The position numbers and the translations under genes were made by a program. Below, one piece after another: positions 7,575 through 17,520 of a stretch of 64,000 bases of DNA; the first letter of the stretch is position 1, and every line of letters begins with the position of its first letter. Source of the DNA: Algoriphagus sp. (lineage in GTDB: Bacteria; Bacteroidota; Bacteroidia; Cytophagales; Cyclobacteriaceae); assembly GCA_029945945.1 (NCBI GenBank), contig JAQSDM010000009.1:62001-126000 (forward strand), given 5' to 3'. The notes beneath the pieces were generated by a model. It saw only the letters and a program-made list of their open reading frames with translations, did no database searches and was not told the origin of the DNA.

Positions 7575-8591
7575 ATGAACCTTTCCGAACGAGTTTCAGC
7601 ATTTGTCCAACTAGGAATTTTGATAAAGAACCTTTCAGAAAATGAGAGGGAAGAACTTTTTTGGAGAGCTGAAAACAAGAATAGCTGGTTTACTCCAAGT
7701 TCTTGTCAATCGGCTTTAAATGGTATTGCTTTCATGATTGCTGAAGAAAAGCTCAGCAAATGGCTTAGCGTATATGGAGAGATTGAGCCAGTATCTCCAA
7801 AATCAATTGGGATCATGATGGCCGGAAATATCCCTGCTGTTGGATTCCACGATTTGATGGCTGTGGTGATCAGCGGGAATAAAGCCTGTGTTAAACTCAG
7901 CTCGGCAGATGAAGTTCTGATGAAATGGATTATCAAATCTTTGATTTCTATTGAACCTCGATTTGCAGAATTAGTTGAAATTGAAGAAATGCTCAAGACA
8001 AAAGACGCTTACATAGCTACAGGAAGCGATAATTCTGCCCGATACTTCAATTATTATTTTGGCAAATATCCGAGTATAATTCGCCGGAACCGAACATCGG
8101 TTGCAGTCTTGTCAGGCAATGAATCAACTCAGGAATTACAGGCTCTGGGAAAAGATATTTTCCAATATTTTGGACTCGGCTGCAGGAATGTTTCCAAGAT
8201 ATTCATCAAATCAAAAGATCAGCTACAGCACTTGCTAGATTCCCTGGAGGTCTTTTCGGGAGTGATGAATCATCATAAATACCTGAATAATTATGATTAC
8301 AATAAATCGATATTATTGGTAAACAGGGAAGATCACCTTGACAATGGGTTTTTGCTGGTAAGGGAGACAAAGGAATTGGTGTCGCCAATTGCAGTCTTAT
8401 TTTACGAGATCTATTCTGATTTGGCACAACTTCAAATCAGACTTGAAGAGATCAAGGAAAATATCCAATGCATTGTGTCAAATCCTGAATATTTTGAGGG
8501 AGCAGTTCCATTTGGAGGAGCACAGGAACCTGAAGTTTGGGATTATGCAGACGGAGAGGATACCGTTCGTTTTTTGCAAGGATTAAACTAA
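7575..8591 (+). CDS. acyl-CoA reductase (LuxC-like)
   Basis: LuxC-family protein of the aldehyde dehydrogenase superfamily. Such enzymes reduce acyl-CoA or acyl-thioester to aldehyde with NADPH. The nucleophile region GLGCRNVSKIF places the active-site Cys at residue 203. Other family features are GNIPAVGFHDLMAVVISGNKA (nucleotide-binding region) and the C-terminal RFLQGL. 338 residues is short compared with lux LuxC (about 480) but normal for the Bacteroidota version. I chose the ATG at 7575 over an upstream in-frame start at 7449 because the extra 42 residues are lysine-rich and hydrophobic, unlike the family, and cover two promoter elements. The 3' end overlaps the convergent kinase gene by 9 bp. 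Physiological acyl substrate unknown. Confidence 0.87.
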   Translation: MNLSERVSAFVQLGILIKNLSENEREELFWRAENKNSWFTPSSCQSALNGIAFMIAEEKLSKWLSVYGEIEPVSPKSIGIMMAGNIPAVGFHDLMAVVISGNKACVKLSSADEVLMKWIIKSLISIEPRFAELVEIEEMLKTKDAYIATGSDNSARYFNYYFGKYPSIIRRNRTSVAVLSGNESTQELQALGKDIFQYFGLGCRNVSKIFIKSKDQLQHLLDSLEVFSGVMNHHKYLNNYDYNKSILLVNREDHLDNGFLLVRETKELVSPIAVLFYEIYSDLAQLQIRLEEIKENIQCIVSNPEYFEGAVPFGGAQEPEVWDYADGEDTVRFLQGLN

Positions 8592-10367
8592 AATTTCCCC
8601 TCGTTTATTGATTTTTGCAGCCGGAAGAAAGATGCAAAACTTGGTGCCTTTTCCTTCTGAAGAGGTGATTTCCATTGAGCCTGAGTTTTTTGACACATAC
8701 TCTTTTACTAAAATCATACCCAATCCGGTGCCGCTTTCATTGTTCTGACCACGGGTGGTAAATGAAATTCCCGCATTTATTTTTGAAAGGTTTTCAGATG
8801 AAATTCCTATTCCTTGATCCTCAATGCATATTTTAACCAAGGCTTTATCATAGGCAGCTGTTAATATAATTTCTCCATTTGGCTCAGAGAATTTAATCGC
8901 ATTGTTGATTAGGTTTCTTAGAACAAGATCGACCATATTTTTATCAGCTTCGACCAGAACTTCAGTTGTTTGACCAAGCTTGATTGTCAGATTTTTTTCT
9001 TTTGCAATCCGGTCCAAAAGGTTTTTTTGATGTTGTAAGGCTTTTGAAACATCAAATTGCTGCAGTTGAATATGTTCTCCTCGTAATTGTGAACTGGTCC
9101 AGGCCAAAAGATTCTCCAAAAGAATAGAAACATGCTCCATGTTTTTGGAGACCTCTGGAAGCATGTCAAAAAATTCGTCCTTACTTACCAGACCTGATTC
9201 GGTGAGATGGATTAACTCTTTTACACCAAAAATCGGCCCTTTGAGGTCATGGGAAATAATACTGAAGAACTTGTCTTTGAGATTGTTCAGTTGTTGAAGT
9301 TCTTGCGTCTGTATTTTTAGCTGTTCGTTTACCTGAACTTGCGAAGTTATATTTTCAAAAAGAAGCACCATTCCACTGAAAATTGTGTCTCTTTCCAAAA
9401 TAGGTATTGACTCAATTCTTACTATTTCAGTCCTTTTCGAAGACTGAAAACTGCTTTCAATGATATTCCTTTCTCCTTCTTTCAGCAATTCAAGTATTTC
9501 CTCTTTTGTAGAAAAAATCTCAGTTGCATTTTTACCTACTTTGATTAATTCAAGAGGAATGAAAAAGTTTTTTACTGCTGGATTGAAATCGATAAGCTTG
9601 TGTCTTGCATCAAAAACTAATACACCCCGAGTGATAACTTCCAGGATTTTATCTCTGGCGACAGGCTTAATGCTGAATAAGTTGAACTTCAGGATAGCAA
9701 TAGCTAGGATTAAATAGGTGAATAAGAAAGCGTAGGGAGTGAGGTCAATTCCCTCAAACGGACGAATCAATCCTGTTTGGTAGAAGACATTAAAAATTAA
9801 GGGAATGGCACCGGCAGCCATAATTAATTTTGTCTGGGTTTTGAATAAGGGATCTGAGAACCTAAATCTTTTCCATAAGATGAATACAGCTAAAGAAAAG
9901 GCCAAATAAGAATAAACCATATGCACTATGTACCAAGGGCCAACAGTTATTGCCAGAATTGGAAAAGGACCGGTATTATTCAGACTTGTGGACGCGTAAT
10001 GTAGATGATGCCAGTCATTGGTTAGCACCATGATATAGGTTAAAAAAGGTACCGAAAACACTAATAAAAGCATCCATAGCCTTCTCCAGTATTGGAGGCC
10101 TGTATACTTAAATGAGAAAATTAACCAGAAAGCCGGAGCGAAAGAAATCCCCAAATATTCAAATTTCCCCCAGAATAGCATTTTCTCAACAGTTGTACTT
10201 GCCAGCTCCAATCCGTAGAAAAACCCCCAGATTGTGAAAGAAAGCATAGTTAAGGCAATCCATCGAGTGGAATCCTCTAACTTAAAAGCAATAAAAATGG
10301 ACAATAACCCAACCAAAAGGCCAGAAACCAATAAAGTGATTGAAAATGGATTCAGTGAAAATTCCAT
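8583..10367 (-). CDS. sensor histidine kinase with 7TM N-terminal domain and PAS
   Basis: Membrane sensor kinase. The N-terminal region of about 230 residues has seven hydrophobic helices and matches the histidine-kinase N-terminal 7TM type (VWGF-like WGFFYGLE, LTNDWHHLHY, GPWYIVHM). A PAS-like domain follows (about 240-345; GVLVFDARHKLIDFNPAVKNFF), then a short coiled coil and HisKA with the phospho-accepting His at residue 373 (SIISHDLKGPI). The HATPase has the N box NLINNAIKFS, G1 DQGIGIS and G2 GTGLGMILVKEY. An upstream TTG could add 6 residues; the ATG before EFSLNPFS is preferred (594 aa). No response regulator is adjacent, so the partner is unknown. Its 3' end overlaps the acyl-CoA reductase by 9 bp. 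Confidence 0.9.
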   Translation of the reverse strand: MEFSLNPFSITLLVSGLLVGLLSIFIAFKLEDSTRWIALTMLSFTIWGFFYGLELASTTVEKMLFWGKFEYLGISFAPAFWLIFSFKYTGLQYWRRLWMLLLVFSVPFLTYIMVLTNDWHHLHYASTSLNNTGPFPILAITVGPWYIVHMVYSYLAFSLAVFILWKRFRFSDPLFKTQTKLIMAAGAIPLIFNVFYQTGLIRPFEGIDLTPYAFLFTYLILAIAILKFNLFSIKPVARDKILEVITRGVLVFDARHKLIDFNPAVKNFFIPLELIKVGKNATEIFSTKEEILELLKEGERNIIESSFQSSKRTEIVRIESIPILERDTIFSGMVLLFENITSQVQVNEQLKIQTQELQQLNNLKDKFFSIISHDLKGPIFGVKELIHLTESGLVSKDEFFDMLPEVSKNMEHVSILLENLLAWTSSQLRGEHIQLQQFDVSKALQHQKNLLDRIAKEKNLTIKLGQTTEVLVEADKNMVDLVLRNLINNAIKFSEPNGEIILTAAYDKALVKICIEDQGIGISSENLSKINAGISFTTRGQNNESGTGLGMILVKEYVSKNSGSMEITSSEGKGTKFCIFLPAAKINKRGEILV

Positions 10368-10831
10368 CTTTATTGTTGAATCCAAAATTGAGTTCGGATT
10401 TGGGGCAATTCTTTGGGTAATTTGAATCTAATATTAAGTTTTTATTTAAAACTAAAAAAGCTTCGAGGGGCTGAAATCAAAAAATAGAATTGAGTTGATC
10501 CACTTTTCATATGCCAGGGACTTAAATTCCAATTTATGAGAATTGAAATAAAACCATGTCTCATAAAATCCTGCCCTCTTAACCGGAAAACACTTTTTAT
10601 TTTTCTTATTTTTTTTAATTGAAGACTTCATTTGTGGTTTTTCTTATTGATTAGGCAGGCATTTGTTTAGCTGTCGAAAAGCTTTTTAGAATTTCGGAAT
10701 TCTGTATTCACAATTGTTTTAAAAAGTGATAAACTCTGATTTACAGAATGTATATGGCTATCTATTATTGGCCTAACTTCCTATATTTGCCCTTGAAAAA
10801 ATGAACCTTTAATCACAAAAATTCCAATAAA
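10368..10831. other. 464-bp divergent intergenic region (kinase/aconitase)
   Basis: AT-rich spacer between two divergent genes with no convincing ORF. It holds a 16-bp imperfect palindrome (10688-10703, arms AGAATT/AATTCT) and the aconitase promoter element near its right end. The length leaves room for regulatory sites of both genes; nothing else recognised. Confidence 0.5.
10782..10789 (+). promoter_or_regulatory. -7 promoter element for aconitase
   Basis: TATATTTG fits TAnnTTTG, ending 42 bases before the aconitase ATG. That spacing suits a leader of about 35 nt. No good -33 TTTG at the expected distance. Confidence 0.5.
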
Positions 10832-13093
10832 ATGGCTTTTGATATCCAAATGATCAAGGAAGTATATGGACGATTTCCTGAGAGAATCGAAGCAGCTCGT
10901 AAAGCTGTTGGACGTCCGCTTACCTTGACAGAAAAGATTCTTTACGCTCACCTTACTGAAGGAGCGGCTTCACATGCATTTCAAAGGGGGGTAACTTATG
11001 TTGATTTTCAGCCGGATAGAGTTGCGATGCAGGATGCAACAGCCCAGATGGCACTTTTACAATTCATGCAGGCGGGTCGTGATCAGGTTGCAGTTCCTTC
11101 CACTGTGCATTGTGATCACTTGATTCAAGCAGAAGTTGGAGCAGTGACAGACCTGAACAAAGCAAAAGATAAAAACAAAGAGGTTTATGATTTCCTGGCC
11201 TCAGTTTCAAATAAATATGGTATCGGATTCTGGAAGCCTGGAGCTGGTATTATTCACCAGGTTGTTCTTGAGAATTATGCATTCCCCGGTGGAATGATGA
11301 TCGGAACTGATTCTCACACTCCAAATGCCGGTGGATTGGGTATGATCGCAATCGGAGTAGGAGGTGCAGATGCTTGCGATGTAATGGCAGGATTGCCTTG
11401 GGAGTTAAAGTTTCCAAAACTGATTGGGGTTAAATTGACAGGTAAATTGTCAGGTTGGACTTCAGCTAAAGATGTTATTTTGAAAGTTGCCGGTATTCTC
11501 ACTGTTAAAGGTGGAACCGGTGCAATCGTTGAATATTTTGGAGAAGGAGCAAGATCGCTTTCTGCTACCGGAAAAGGTACAATCTGTAACATGGGAGCTG
11601 AGATAGGTGCTACTACTTCAATTTTTGGTTATGACCCTAAATCGGCTGCTTATCTTCAGGGTACCGGCAGATCCGATATTGCAGAGTTGGCAAATGGAAT
11701 TGCGGAACATTTGACTGGTGACGTAGAAGTTTACGCGGATCCTGCTACTTATTTTGATCAGGTGATTGAAATAAATCTTTCTGAATTGGAGCCGCATGTA
11801 AACGGACCTTTCACTCCGGATTTGGCTTGGCCAATCTCAAAATTTGCTGCAGCAGTAAGAGAAAACGGATGGCCTGCAAAATTAGATGTTGGCTTGATCG
11901 GTTCTTGTACAAACTCTTCTTACGAAGATATATCAAGAGCAGCATCCCTTGCTCAACAGGCTGTAGACAAGAAATTGACAGCTAAGTCGGAATACACTAT
12001 CACTCCCGGGTCTGAGCAAGTTCGTTTCACTGTAGAGCGTGATGGATTCCTGGATACTTTCGGTCAGATGGGTGGAGTAGTTTTGGCAAATGCTTGCGGA
12101 CCTTGTATTGGTCAGTGGGCACGTCATGGTGCAGAAAAGCAAGAGAAAAATTCTATTATCACCTCTTTCAATAGAAACTTTGCGAAGCGAGCTGATGGTA
12201 ACCCGAATACACATGCTTTTGTGGCCTCTCCGGAGATTGTTACCGCTTTGGCAATCGCAGGTGATTTAACTTTTAATCCGCTTACAGACACCCTGATCAA
12301 CTCAGAAGGAAAAGCAGTGAAGTTGGATGAGCCGAAGGGGCTTGAGCTTCCTGTGAAAGGTTTTGCAGTGGAAGATGCAGGTTTTCAGGCACCAGCTGAG
12401 GATGGTTCTAAAGTTCAGGTTTTAGTTGATCCAAAATCTGACAGACTTCAGTTACTGGATTCTTTTGCAGCTTGGGAAGGTGGTGATCTGAAAGGTTTGA
12501 AACTTTTGATCAAAGCAAAGGGCAAGTGTACTACGGACCACATTTCTATGGCAGGACCTTGGTTGAAATACAGAGGCCACTTGGATAATATCTCCAATAA
12601 TATGCTGATCGGTGCAGTTAACGCATACAATGAAGCTACCAATAAAGTTAAAAATCAATTGTCAGGGGAGTATGGAGAGGTACCTGCTACCCAGCGCAAT
12701 TATAAGCAGCATGGAATCGGCTCAATCGTGGTAGGAGATGAAAACTACGGTGAAGGATCTTCCAGAGAACACGCAGCAATGGAACCTCGATTCCTGGGTG
12801 TTCGTGCGATTCTGGTAAAATCTTTTGCACGAATTCATGAGACAAACCTGAAGAAGCAAGGTATGTTGGCATTGACTTTTGCAAATCCTGCAGATTACGA
12901 TTTGATCCAGGAAGATGATAGTATTGATATCGTTGGATTGACATCTTTCGCGCCGGGCAAGCTGCTTCAGGTTGTTCTTAATCATGCTAACGGAAGCAGT
13001 GACACAATCCAGGTAAACCATACCTACAACGAAAGCCAAATTGGATGGTTTGTTGCTGGTTCTGCTCTTAACCTGATCAAAGCAAAAGCGTAA
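10832..13093 (+). CDS. acn: aconitate hydratase (mitochondrial-type aconitase)
   Basis: Catalyses citrate to isocitrate via cis-aconitate in the TCA cycle, in the cytoplasm. Iron-sulfur ligands are visible as Cys359 ([11 protein letters not shown]) and Cys422/Cys425 (ACGPCIGQW). Substrate-site motifs include [20 protein letters not shown] and, in the C-terminal swivel domain, [15 protein letters not shown]. The 753-residue length and the sequence resemble eukaryotic mitochondrial aconitase rather than the 890-residue AcnA or AcnB of E. coli, as usual in Bacteroidota. It is a single-gene unit with its own promoter and terminator. High confidence. Confidence 0.98.
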   Translation: MAFDIQMIKEVYGRFPERIEAARKAVGRPLTLTEKILYAHLTEGAASHAFQRGVTYVDFQPDRVAMQDATAQMALLQFMQAGRDQVAVPSTVHCDHLIQAEVGAVTDLNKAKDKNKEVYDFLASVSNKYGIGFWKPGAGIIHQVVLENYAFPGGMMIGTDSHTPNAGGLGMIAIGVGGADACDVMAGLPWELKFPKLIGVKLTGKLSGWTSAKDVILKVAGILTVKGGTGAIVEYFGEGARSLSATGKGTICNMGAEIGATTSIFGYDPKSAAYLQGTGRSDIAELANGIAEHLTGDVEVYADPATYFDQVIEINLSELEPHVNGPFTPDLAWPISKFAAAVRENGWPAKLDVGLIGSCTNSSYEDISRAASLAQQAVDKKLTAKSEYTITPGSEQVRFTVERDGFLDTFGQMGGVVLANACGPCIGQWARHGAEKQEKNSIITSFNRNFAKRADGNPNTHAFVASPEIVTALAIAGDLTFNPLTDTLINSEGKAVKLDEPKGLELPVKGFAVEDAGFQAPAEDGSKVQVLVDPKSDRLQLLDSFAAWEGGDLKGLKLLIKAKGKCTTDHISMAGPWLKYRGHLDNISNNMLIGAVNAYNEATNKVKNQLSGEYGEVPATQRNYKQHGIGSIVVGDENYGEGSSREHAAMEPRFLGVRAILVKSFARIHETNLKKQGMLALTFANPADYDLIQEDDSIDIVGLTSFAPGKLLQVVLNHANGSSDTIQVNHTYNESQIGWFVAGSALNLIKAKA

Positions 13094-13112
13094 AAATTAA
13101 TTAACGATTACC

Positions 13113-13151
13113 AAGCCGTAGCTCTACCGCTACGGCTTCTTTACTTTTTTT
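13113..13151 (+). terminator. intrinsic terminator of aconitase
   Basis: A 10-bp perfect stem AAGCCGTAGC/GCTACGGCTT (13113-13122 with 13129-13138), a 6-base loop and a T-rich tract that runs up to the next start codon. The next gene therefore starts right at the end of the terminator. Confidence 0.88.
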
Positions 13152-13152
13152 T

Positions 13153-13740
13153 ATGGGAGTTGACAGTTTTCTCAAATTCATTGTAATTCTAAACCTGACT
13201 TTTGGGATTTTTCCTTTCTGTTTTTCTCAGGATAAAATCGAAAAAGAAACGCGAATTAAACCTCGCGAAGTCCCCTCAGAAGCCAAAATATGGCTGCAAG
13301 ACGCATTTGAGAAAATCGAAAAACCTAAATGGATTTTGGAATATTCTCAAAATGGCAAATCATTCGAAGCCAAATTTAAGTACCAAGATCATTTTCATAG
13401 TGTAGAATTTGACTCTTTGGGCAATATCGAAGATGTGGAAATTGAAATTGACCAATCTGAAGTTGCAGGAGATGTTTGGAAAGTGATCCAATCTTATTTT
13501 GAATCAGAATTTGAGCAAGTGAAGGTGGAGAAAATTCAACAGCAGTTTTCAGGCGCCAAATCTAATTTGGAAGATTTTTTTGATGAAGAGGATGCTGATG
13601 GAGTTATGACTCAATATGAAATAGTTTTTCAGGGAAAAAATGTGGAATGGATCCTTTGGGAGGCTTTATTTGATGACTCAGGAAAATTTATCTCTAAACT
13701 CAAAGTGCAAATTCGGCCTAATGACAATCTGATTTTTTGA
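13153..13740 (+). CDS. exported hypothetical protein, possibly PepSY-like
   Basis: Not firmly recognised. Signal peptide (FLKFIVILNLTFGIFPFCFSQ), then about 170 residues with two similar alpha/beta halves. Each half carries a helix followed by strands (KPKWILEYSQNGKSFEAKFKY; VEWILWEALFDDSGKFISKL). This pattern recalls PepSY-like/BLIP-like periplasmic domains, an inference only. A strongly acidic segment (EDFFDEEDADG) lies in the middle. The stop overlaps the start of the next gene (TGATG), so the two exported proteins are probably co-translated and may act together. Confidence 0.7.
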   Translation: MGVDSFLKFIVILNLTFGIFPFCFSQDKIEKETRIKPREVPSEAKIWLQDAFEKIEKPKWILEYSQNGKSFEAKFKYQDHFHSVEFDSLGNIEDVEIEIDQSEVAGDVWKVIQSYFESEFEQVKVEKIQQQFSGAKSNLEDFFDEEDADGVMTQYEIVFQGKNVEWILWEALFDDSGKFISKLKVQIRPNDNLIF

Positions 13741-14426
13741 TGAAAAAGCTTTTTGCCTTTTTCACTTTAATTTTGGTTGTAGGATCATTATCGGCACAGC
13801 AAAATCAGATTTTTTTCACCGGAATTTTTCCTGAGGTTTCTTTAACCAAAAAAGTCAATGATCGAATTAAACTGAATTTCAAGGCCGAAAATCAGGAAAT
13901 AATTTTTAATAATCAGGACGCACAATCTGAGAATCCACAGTTTACCCATTATCGCACAGACTTGATGATGTTCTTTGACCGAAGTATTAGGCCGGGAGTC
14001 AGTGTTGCTTTAGGTCTTTTTCACCGATTTCAGGAAAATGAAGACGGAAATAGAATTATCCAGCAACTGGCAATCCTGCAGAGAATGAGAAATTTGAGGA
14101 TAAATCACAGAATAAGAACAGATCAGACTTTCACCAGAAATGATGATTTAGAAGTTCGGTTTAGATATCGTTTTTCCATGGAGATTCCATTAGAAGGAGA
14201 TGAGGTAGATCCTAAGGAATTTTACCTGGTTCTTTCCGAGGAACCTATTTTCAGGTATAAGGGAGGAGATTTTGAAATTGAAAATAGAACGGCGATCGCT
14301 TTGGGGAAATTATTTAATAGCCAGGAGAAATTGGAGTGGGCTTTAGATTATCGAACTGACGGATATATTCAGGAGGGATTCAGAACCCGCTTATGGATGA
14401 AAATCAGTTATTATTATAATTTTTAA
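13740..14426 (+). CDS. DUF2490 family outer-membrane protein
   Basis: Exported beta-barrel-like protein of the DUF2490 family. Signal peptide MKKLFAFFTLILVVGSLSAQ, then amphipathic strands. Conserved-looking segments are FTHYRTDLMMFFDRSI, RNLRINHRIRTDQTF and LEVRFRYRFS, with an aromatic C terminus (MKISYYYNF) typical of outer-membrane proteins. 228 residues. The ATG overlaps the previous stop; a TTG one codon upstream is ignored. Function unknown; relatives are small predicted porin-like barrels. Confidence 0.78.
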   Translation: MKKLFAFFTLILVVGSLSAQQNQIFFTGIFPEVSLTKKVNDRIKLNFKAENQEIIFNNQDAQSENPQFTHYRTDLMMFFDRSIRPGVSVALGLFHRFQENEDGNRIIQQLAILQRMRNLRINHRIRTDQTFTRNDDLEVRFRYRFSMEIPLEGDEVDPKEFYLVLSEEPIFRYKGGDFEIENRTAIALGKLFNSQEKLEWALDYRTDGYIQEGFRTRLWMKISYYYNF

Positions 14427-14462
14427 AGCAAATTTGTTTATTCAAAACGTAATAAATTTGCT
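14427..14462. promoter_or_regulatory. inverted repeat with embedded promoter before the hybrid kinase
   Basis: Perfect 9-bp arms AGCAAATTT (14427-14435) and AAATTTGCT (14454-14462). The right arm contains TAAATTTG (14453-14460), a -7 element, with TTTG at 14433-14436, 16 bp upstream. It could be a promoter whose elements lie inside an operator for a dimeric regulator. It could also act as a weak terminator of the DUF2490 gene, though there is no T tract. Confidence 0.45.
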
Positions 14463-14562
14463 ATGAAATACAAATTGCTGTATGTTTACCTTAGAAAAGG
14501 AGGTTGATTTTTTCTTTTCTTTATAAGGATCAAAAAAAACATTCAACGCAAAGGACATTTCG

Positions 14563-17520
14563 ATGCAAGAACGAGGTATCAACAGTACTTTTAAAAAGAT
14601 CATTTACGAGTCATCGGAAATGGTCTTTCTTGCTGATGATTCCTTTCCTTACAGTATTTTTTATGCAAACGAATCGTTTGAAGAACAAATAGGGGAGTCT
14701 TTAAAAGAAAGAAATCTGGTAGGTTTGGGGCTCGATATCAATGCCTACATCTTTAAGGAGGAACTTATCCTTACGCATGAGAAGAAAGACTATGCTTTCA
14801 GGATTGAATTGCCACAGGAAAGCTCCTCCAATTATTTCTTGTTTTATAAAGGAAAGGAAGTTCGAACCCATGGTCTTCCTAGTAAAAAAGAGGCTCAACA
14901 GTTTTTTAAATCAAGTCTTGACCTGATTGCAATTGGTCAGCATGATTATCTGACATATCTAAATGGTGCCGTCCAGCCTGTATTGGGGTATGCTGTGGAA
15001 GAATTGCTAAATACATCCTTGTGTTCTTTTATTCATGAAGATGATCTGGAAGAAATCAGAAACATTTGGAAGCAAACGGATGAAGTTGATCGGTTGGGGT
15101 TCTTCAATACCAGGTTTAAAAGCAAGGATGGAGACTTTAGATATCTTGAATGCTCCGTTCAGTTCACTGAAGATAGATTTTTTATTATCGCAAGAGACGG
15201 TTCAGAGAAAGCCAAAAAGAAAGAAAAAGAAGCCCAATTAATCTCTCTTAAGAATCTGGCGCCGGATCATGTTAAAGTGGGAATTTGGCAGTATGATTTG
15301 GCTTTTGAAATTTTGACTTTCGATAAGGCTGCTTCATTGATTCTTAAAAGTTCGGATCAAATTGAATTCAAAGCAGATCTGAAAGGTGTAGAAAAGCAAA
15401 TAAAAACTGCTTATCAAAGTCAATTGAATTCCCTGAAAACTGCCAAAACCGAACTTGATTTCTCTTTTGAAATAAAGGATTCTTCAGGTGAAATACTTTA
15501 TTTTTCTGTTAAAACCAGCTCTTCGATCAAAGGTGAAAAAGCCACTGAAATAGTAGGTATTGTTTGGGATGAAAGCCCTAGAATTGAACTTCAGCAAAAA
15601 ATCAAACTTCATGAAAAGCTTCTTTTTGATTCTCCCGAAGCCCTTTTAATAGTTACTCAATCAGGGGAGGTTTTCTTATTTAATGAGGAAGGAAGAAAAC
15701 TTTTTGGACTTGAAGAAAATGGGAGAATAGGCCATTTGAGGGATTTGAGCGCCTATTTTGAAGAAGCAGATCAATGGAAGGAATGGATAGAGGTAACTGA
15801 AACTGGCCCGATTGTAAGAAGATTTTCTTCTCTGTTAATTAGCCCGGCGGGGAAGCAGTTGACATTGGAAGTTGCTTCCAAATTGACCAGCCTTGACGAC
15901 AAGTATTACATCCAGCTTTCTTTCAAGAATATCACAGAAAAAGTTACCCTTGAAAAGACTCTTGAGGAAAGTGGAGATTTCCTGATGAATCTTACGGAGC
16001 AGGTTCCGGGTGGTCTTTATCAGCTTGTATTAGATTCGGAGGGAAAGATGAGTTTCTCTTTTCTTTCCAAAGGAATTGGGTCGGTTCTCGGATTGAAGGC
16101 AGACGAAATGGGTCAATTCACAGATATTTCAGTGGCAATTTCTCGTGTTCACCCGATGGACTTGCCAAACGTGATCATGACTTCGGTAGCTTCAGCCAGA
16201 AAGCAGCAACCTTGGCAATGCCAATTCCGGGTAAAAACAAATGTAGAGTCTAACGAATATAAGTGGATACTTGGAGCTGCAAGACCGCAATCACTGGAAA
16301 ATGGAGACATGGTTTGGTACGGGTATCTCACCGATATCAGTGAGCAAAAACAATTTGAAACCAAATTGGATGAGGCAAGAAAAGGAGCAGAAAAAGCGAA
16401 TCAGATCAAGTCCGATTTCTTATCGATGATCAGTCATGAACTGAGAACACCACTGAATGCAATCTCTGGTTCTACCTATTCTTTGCTGCAGGAGCAACCA
16501 AGCGAACACCAGAAAACAGCTCTCAATACCATTAATTTTGCTGTGGACAATCTGATCATTATGATCAATGATTTACTTGATTTCCAAAAAATTGAAGCTG
16601 GTAAATTAACGATTGAGAAAACTCCATTCCAGCTTGGAGAACTAATCAGTCAAATAATGAAGGGGCTTTCATTCCATGCACGAGACAGCAAAAACGCACT
16701 TGAACTCCATTTATCTGAAGGCTTAGACATTTGGGTGAAAGGTGACAAAACCCGACTTTCTCAGGTATTGAATAACCTGATTACAAATGCCCTCAAATTT
16801 ACAAATGAGGGAAATGTGGACGTCAAAGTTCAATTGAAAGAGGTAAAGAATGGTAAAGCCAAAGTCTATTTTGAGGTGAAGGATAATGGAATCGGAATAG
16901 CTCCGGAAAATCAGGAGATGATTTTCAACGATTTTGATCAGGTAAAACCAACATTCAGCACAAAATACGGAGGCACAGGACTAGGATTATCGATTACACG
17001 AAAGCTCTTAAATTTGATGGGGGGCGCAATCGCACTTCAATCTGAACCAGGAAAAGGAAGCACATTTTTCTTTGATTTAGTGTTTGACTTGAGCGAGAGC
17101 CAAAACGAAACACCTTCAACAGGGAATAGTCCGATACCTCAATCCAACCATCTTCATCTCCTTATGGCAGAAGATAATGATGTGAATGCCCTGGTTTTGG
17201 GAAAAATTATTAAAAAATGGGGGTTTGAATTTCAAAGGGTAGTAAATGGTGAAGAAGCTGTCAAAGCTGTTAAAGACCATAAGTTTGATTGTATCCTGAT
17301 GGATATTCAGATGCCAGTGATGGATGGATTTGATGCCACAAAAGAGATCAAAAAGTTTTCTCAAACCCCGGTAATCGCGCTTACTGCTGCAGCAAAGTTG
17401 GAAATTCTGGAAAGAATTGACGAATGCGGCTTCGATGGGTTTGTTGCCAAACCTATTGATGCAGCTGAGTTACTAAAGAAAATTCGGGAGGTAGTTTCAG
17501 AAAATAATCAAAGAGCCTGA
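14563..17520 (+). CDS. hybrid sensor histidine kinase/response regulator, multi-PAS
   Basis: Apparently soluble (no clear membrane segments) hybrid kinase of 985 residues. An N-terminal region is followed by a PAS domain (about 112-215), a PAS-like segment (about 350-460; LLFDSPEALLIVTQSGEVFLFN) and a third PAS (about 475-590; VPGGLYQLVLDSEGK with a PAC-like YLTDISEQK). HisKA carries His625 (SMISHELRTPLN). The HATPase has NNLITNALKFT, DNGIGIAPEN and GTGLGLSITRKL. The C-terminal receiver has the phospho-acceptor Asp914 (ILMDIQMPVMDG). It needs an external Hpt protein for output; the REC-Hpt gene at 43580-44332 is a possible partner (inference). The 3' end overlaps the convergent TPR gene by 13 bp. 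The leader of about 100 nt contains an AAAGGAGG stretch with no start codon at the usual distance. Confidence 0.93.
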   Translation: MQERGINSTFKKIIYESSEMVFLADDSFPYSIFYANESFEEQIGESLKERNLVGLGLDINAYIFKEELILTHEKKDYAFRIELPQESSSNYFLFYKGKEVRTHGLPSKKEAQQFFKSSLDLIAIGQHDYLTYLNGAVQPVLGYAVEELLNTSLCSFIHEDDLEEIRNIWKQTDEVDRLGFFNTRFKSKDGDFRYLECSVQFTEDRFFIIARDGSEKAKKKEKEAQLISLKNLAPDHVKVGIWQYDLAFEILTFDKAASLILKSSDQIEFKADLKGVEKQIKTAYQSQLNSLKTAKTELDFSFEIKDSSGEILYFSVKTSSSIKGEKATEIVGIVWDESPRIELQQKIKLHEKLLFDSPEALLIVTQSGEVFLFNEEGRKLFGLEENGRIGHLRDLSAYFEEADQWKEWIEVTETGPIVRRFSSLLISPAGKQLTLEVASKLTSLDDKYYIQLSFKNITEKVTLEKTLEESGDFLMNLTEQVPGGLYQLVLDSEGKMSFSFLSKGIGSVLGLKADEMGQFTDISVAISRVHPMDLPNVIMTSVASARKQQPWQCQFRVKTNVESNEYKWILGAARPQSLENGDMVWYGYLTDISEQKQFETKLDEARKGAEKANQIKSDFLSMISHELRTPLNAISGSTYSLLQEQPSEHQKTALNTINFAVDNLIIMINDLLDFQKIEAGKLTIEKTPFQLGELISQIMKGLSFHARDSKNALELHLSEGLDIWVKGDKTRLSQVLNNLITNALKFTNEGNVDVKVQLKEVKNGKAKVYFEVKDNGIGIAPENQEMIFNDFDQVKPTFSTKYGGTGLGLSITRKLLNLMGGAIALQSEPGKGSTFFFDLVFDLSESQNETPSTGNSPIPQSNHLHLLMAEDNDVNALVLGKIIKKWGFEFQRVVNGEEAVKAVKDHKFDCILMDIQMPVMDGFDATKEIKKFSQTPVIALTAAAKLEILERIDECGFDGFVAKPIDAAELLKKIREVVSENNQRA

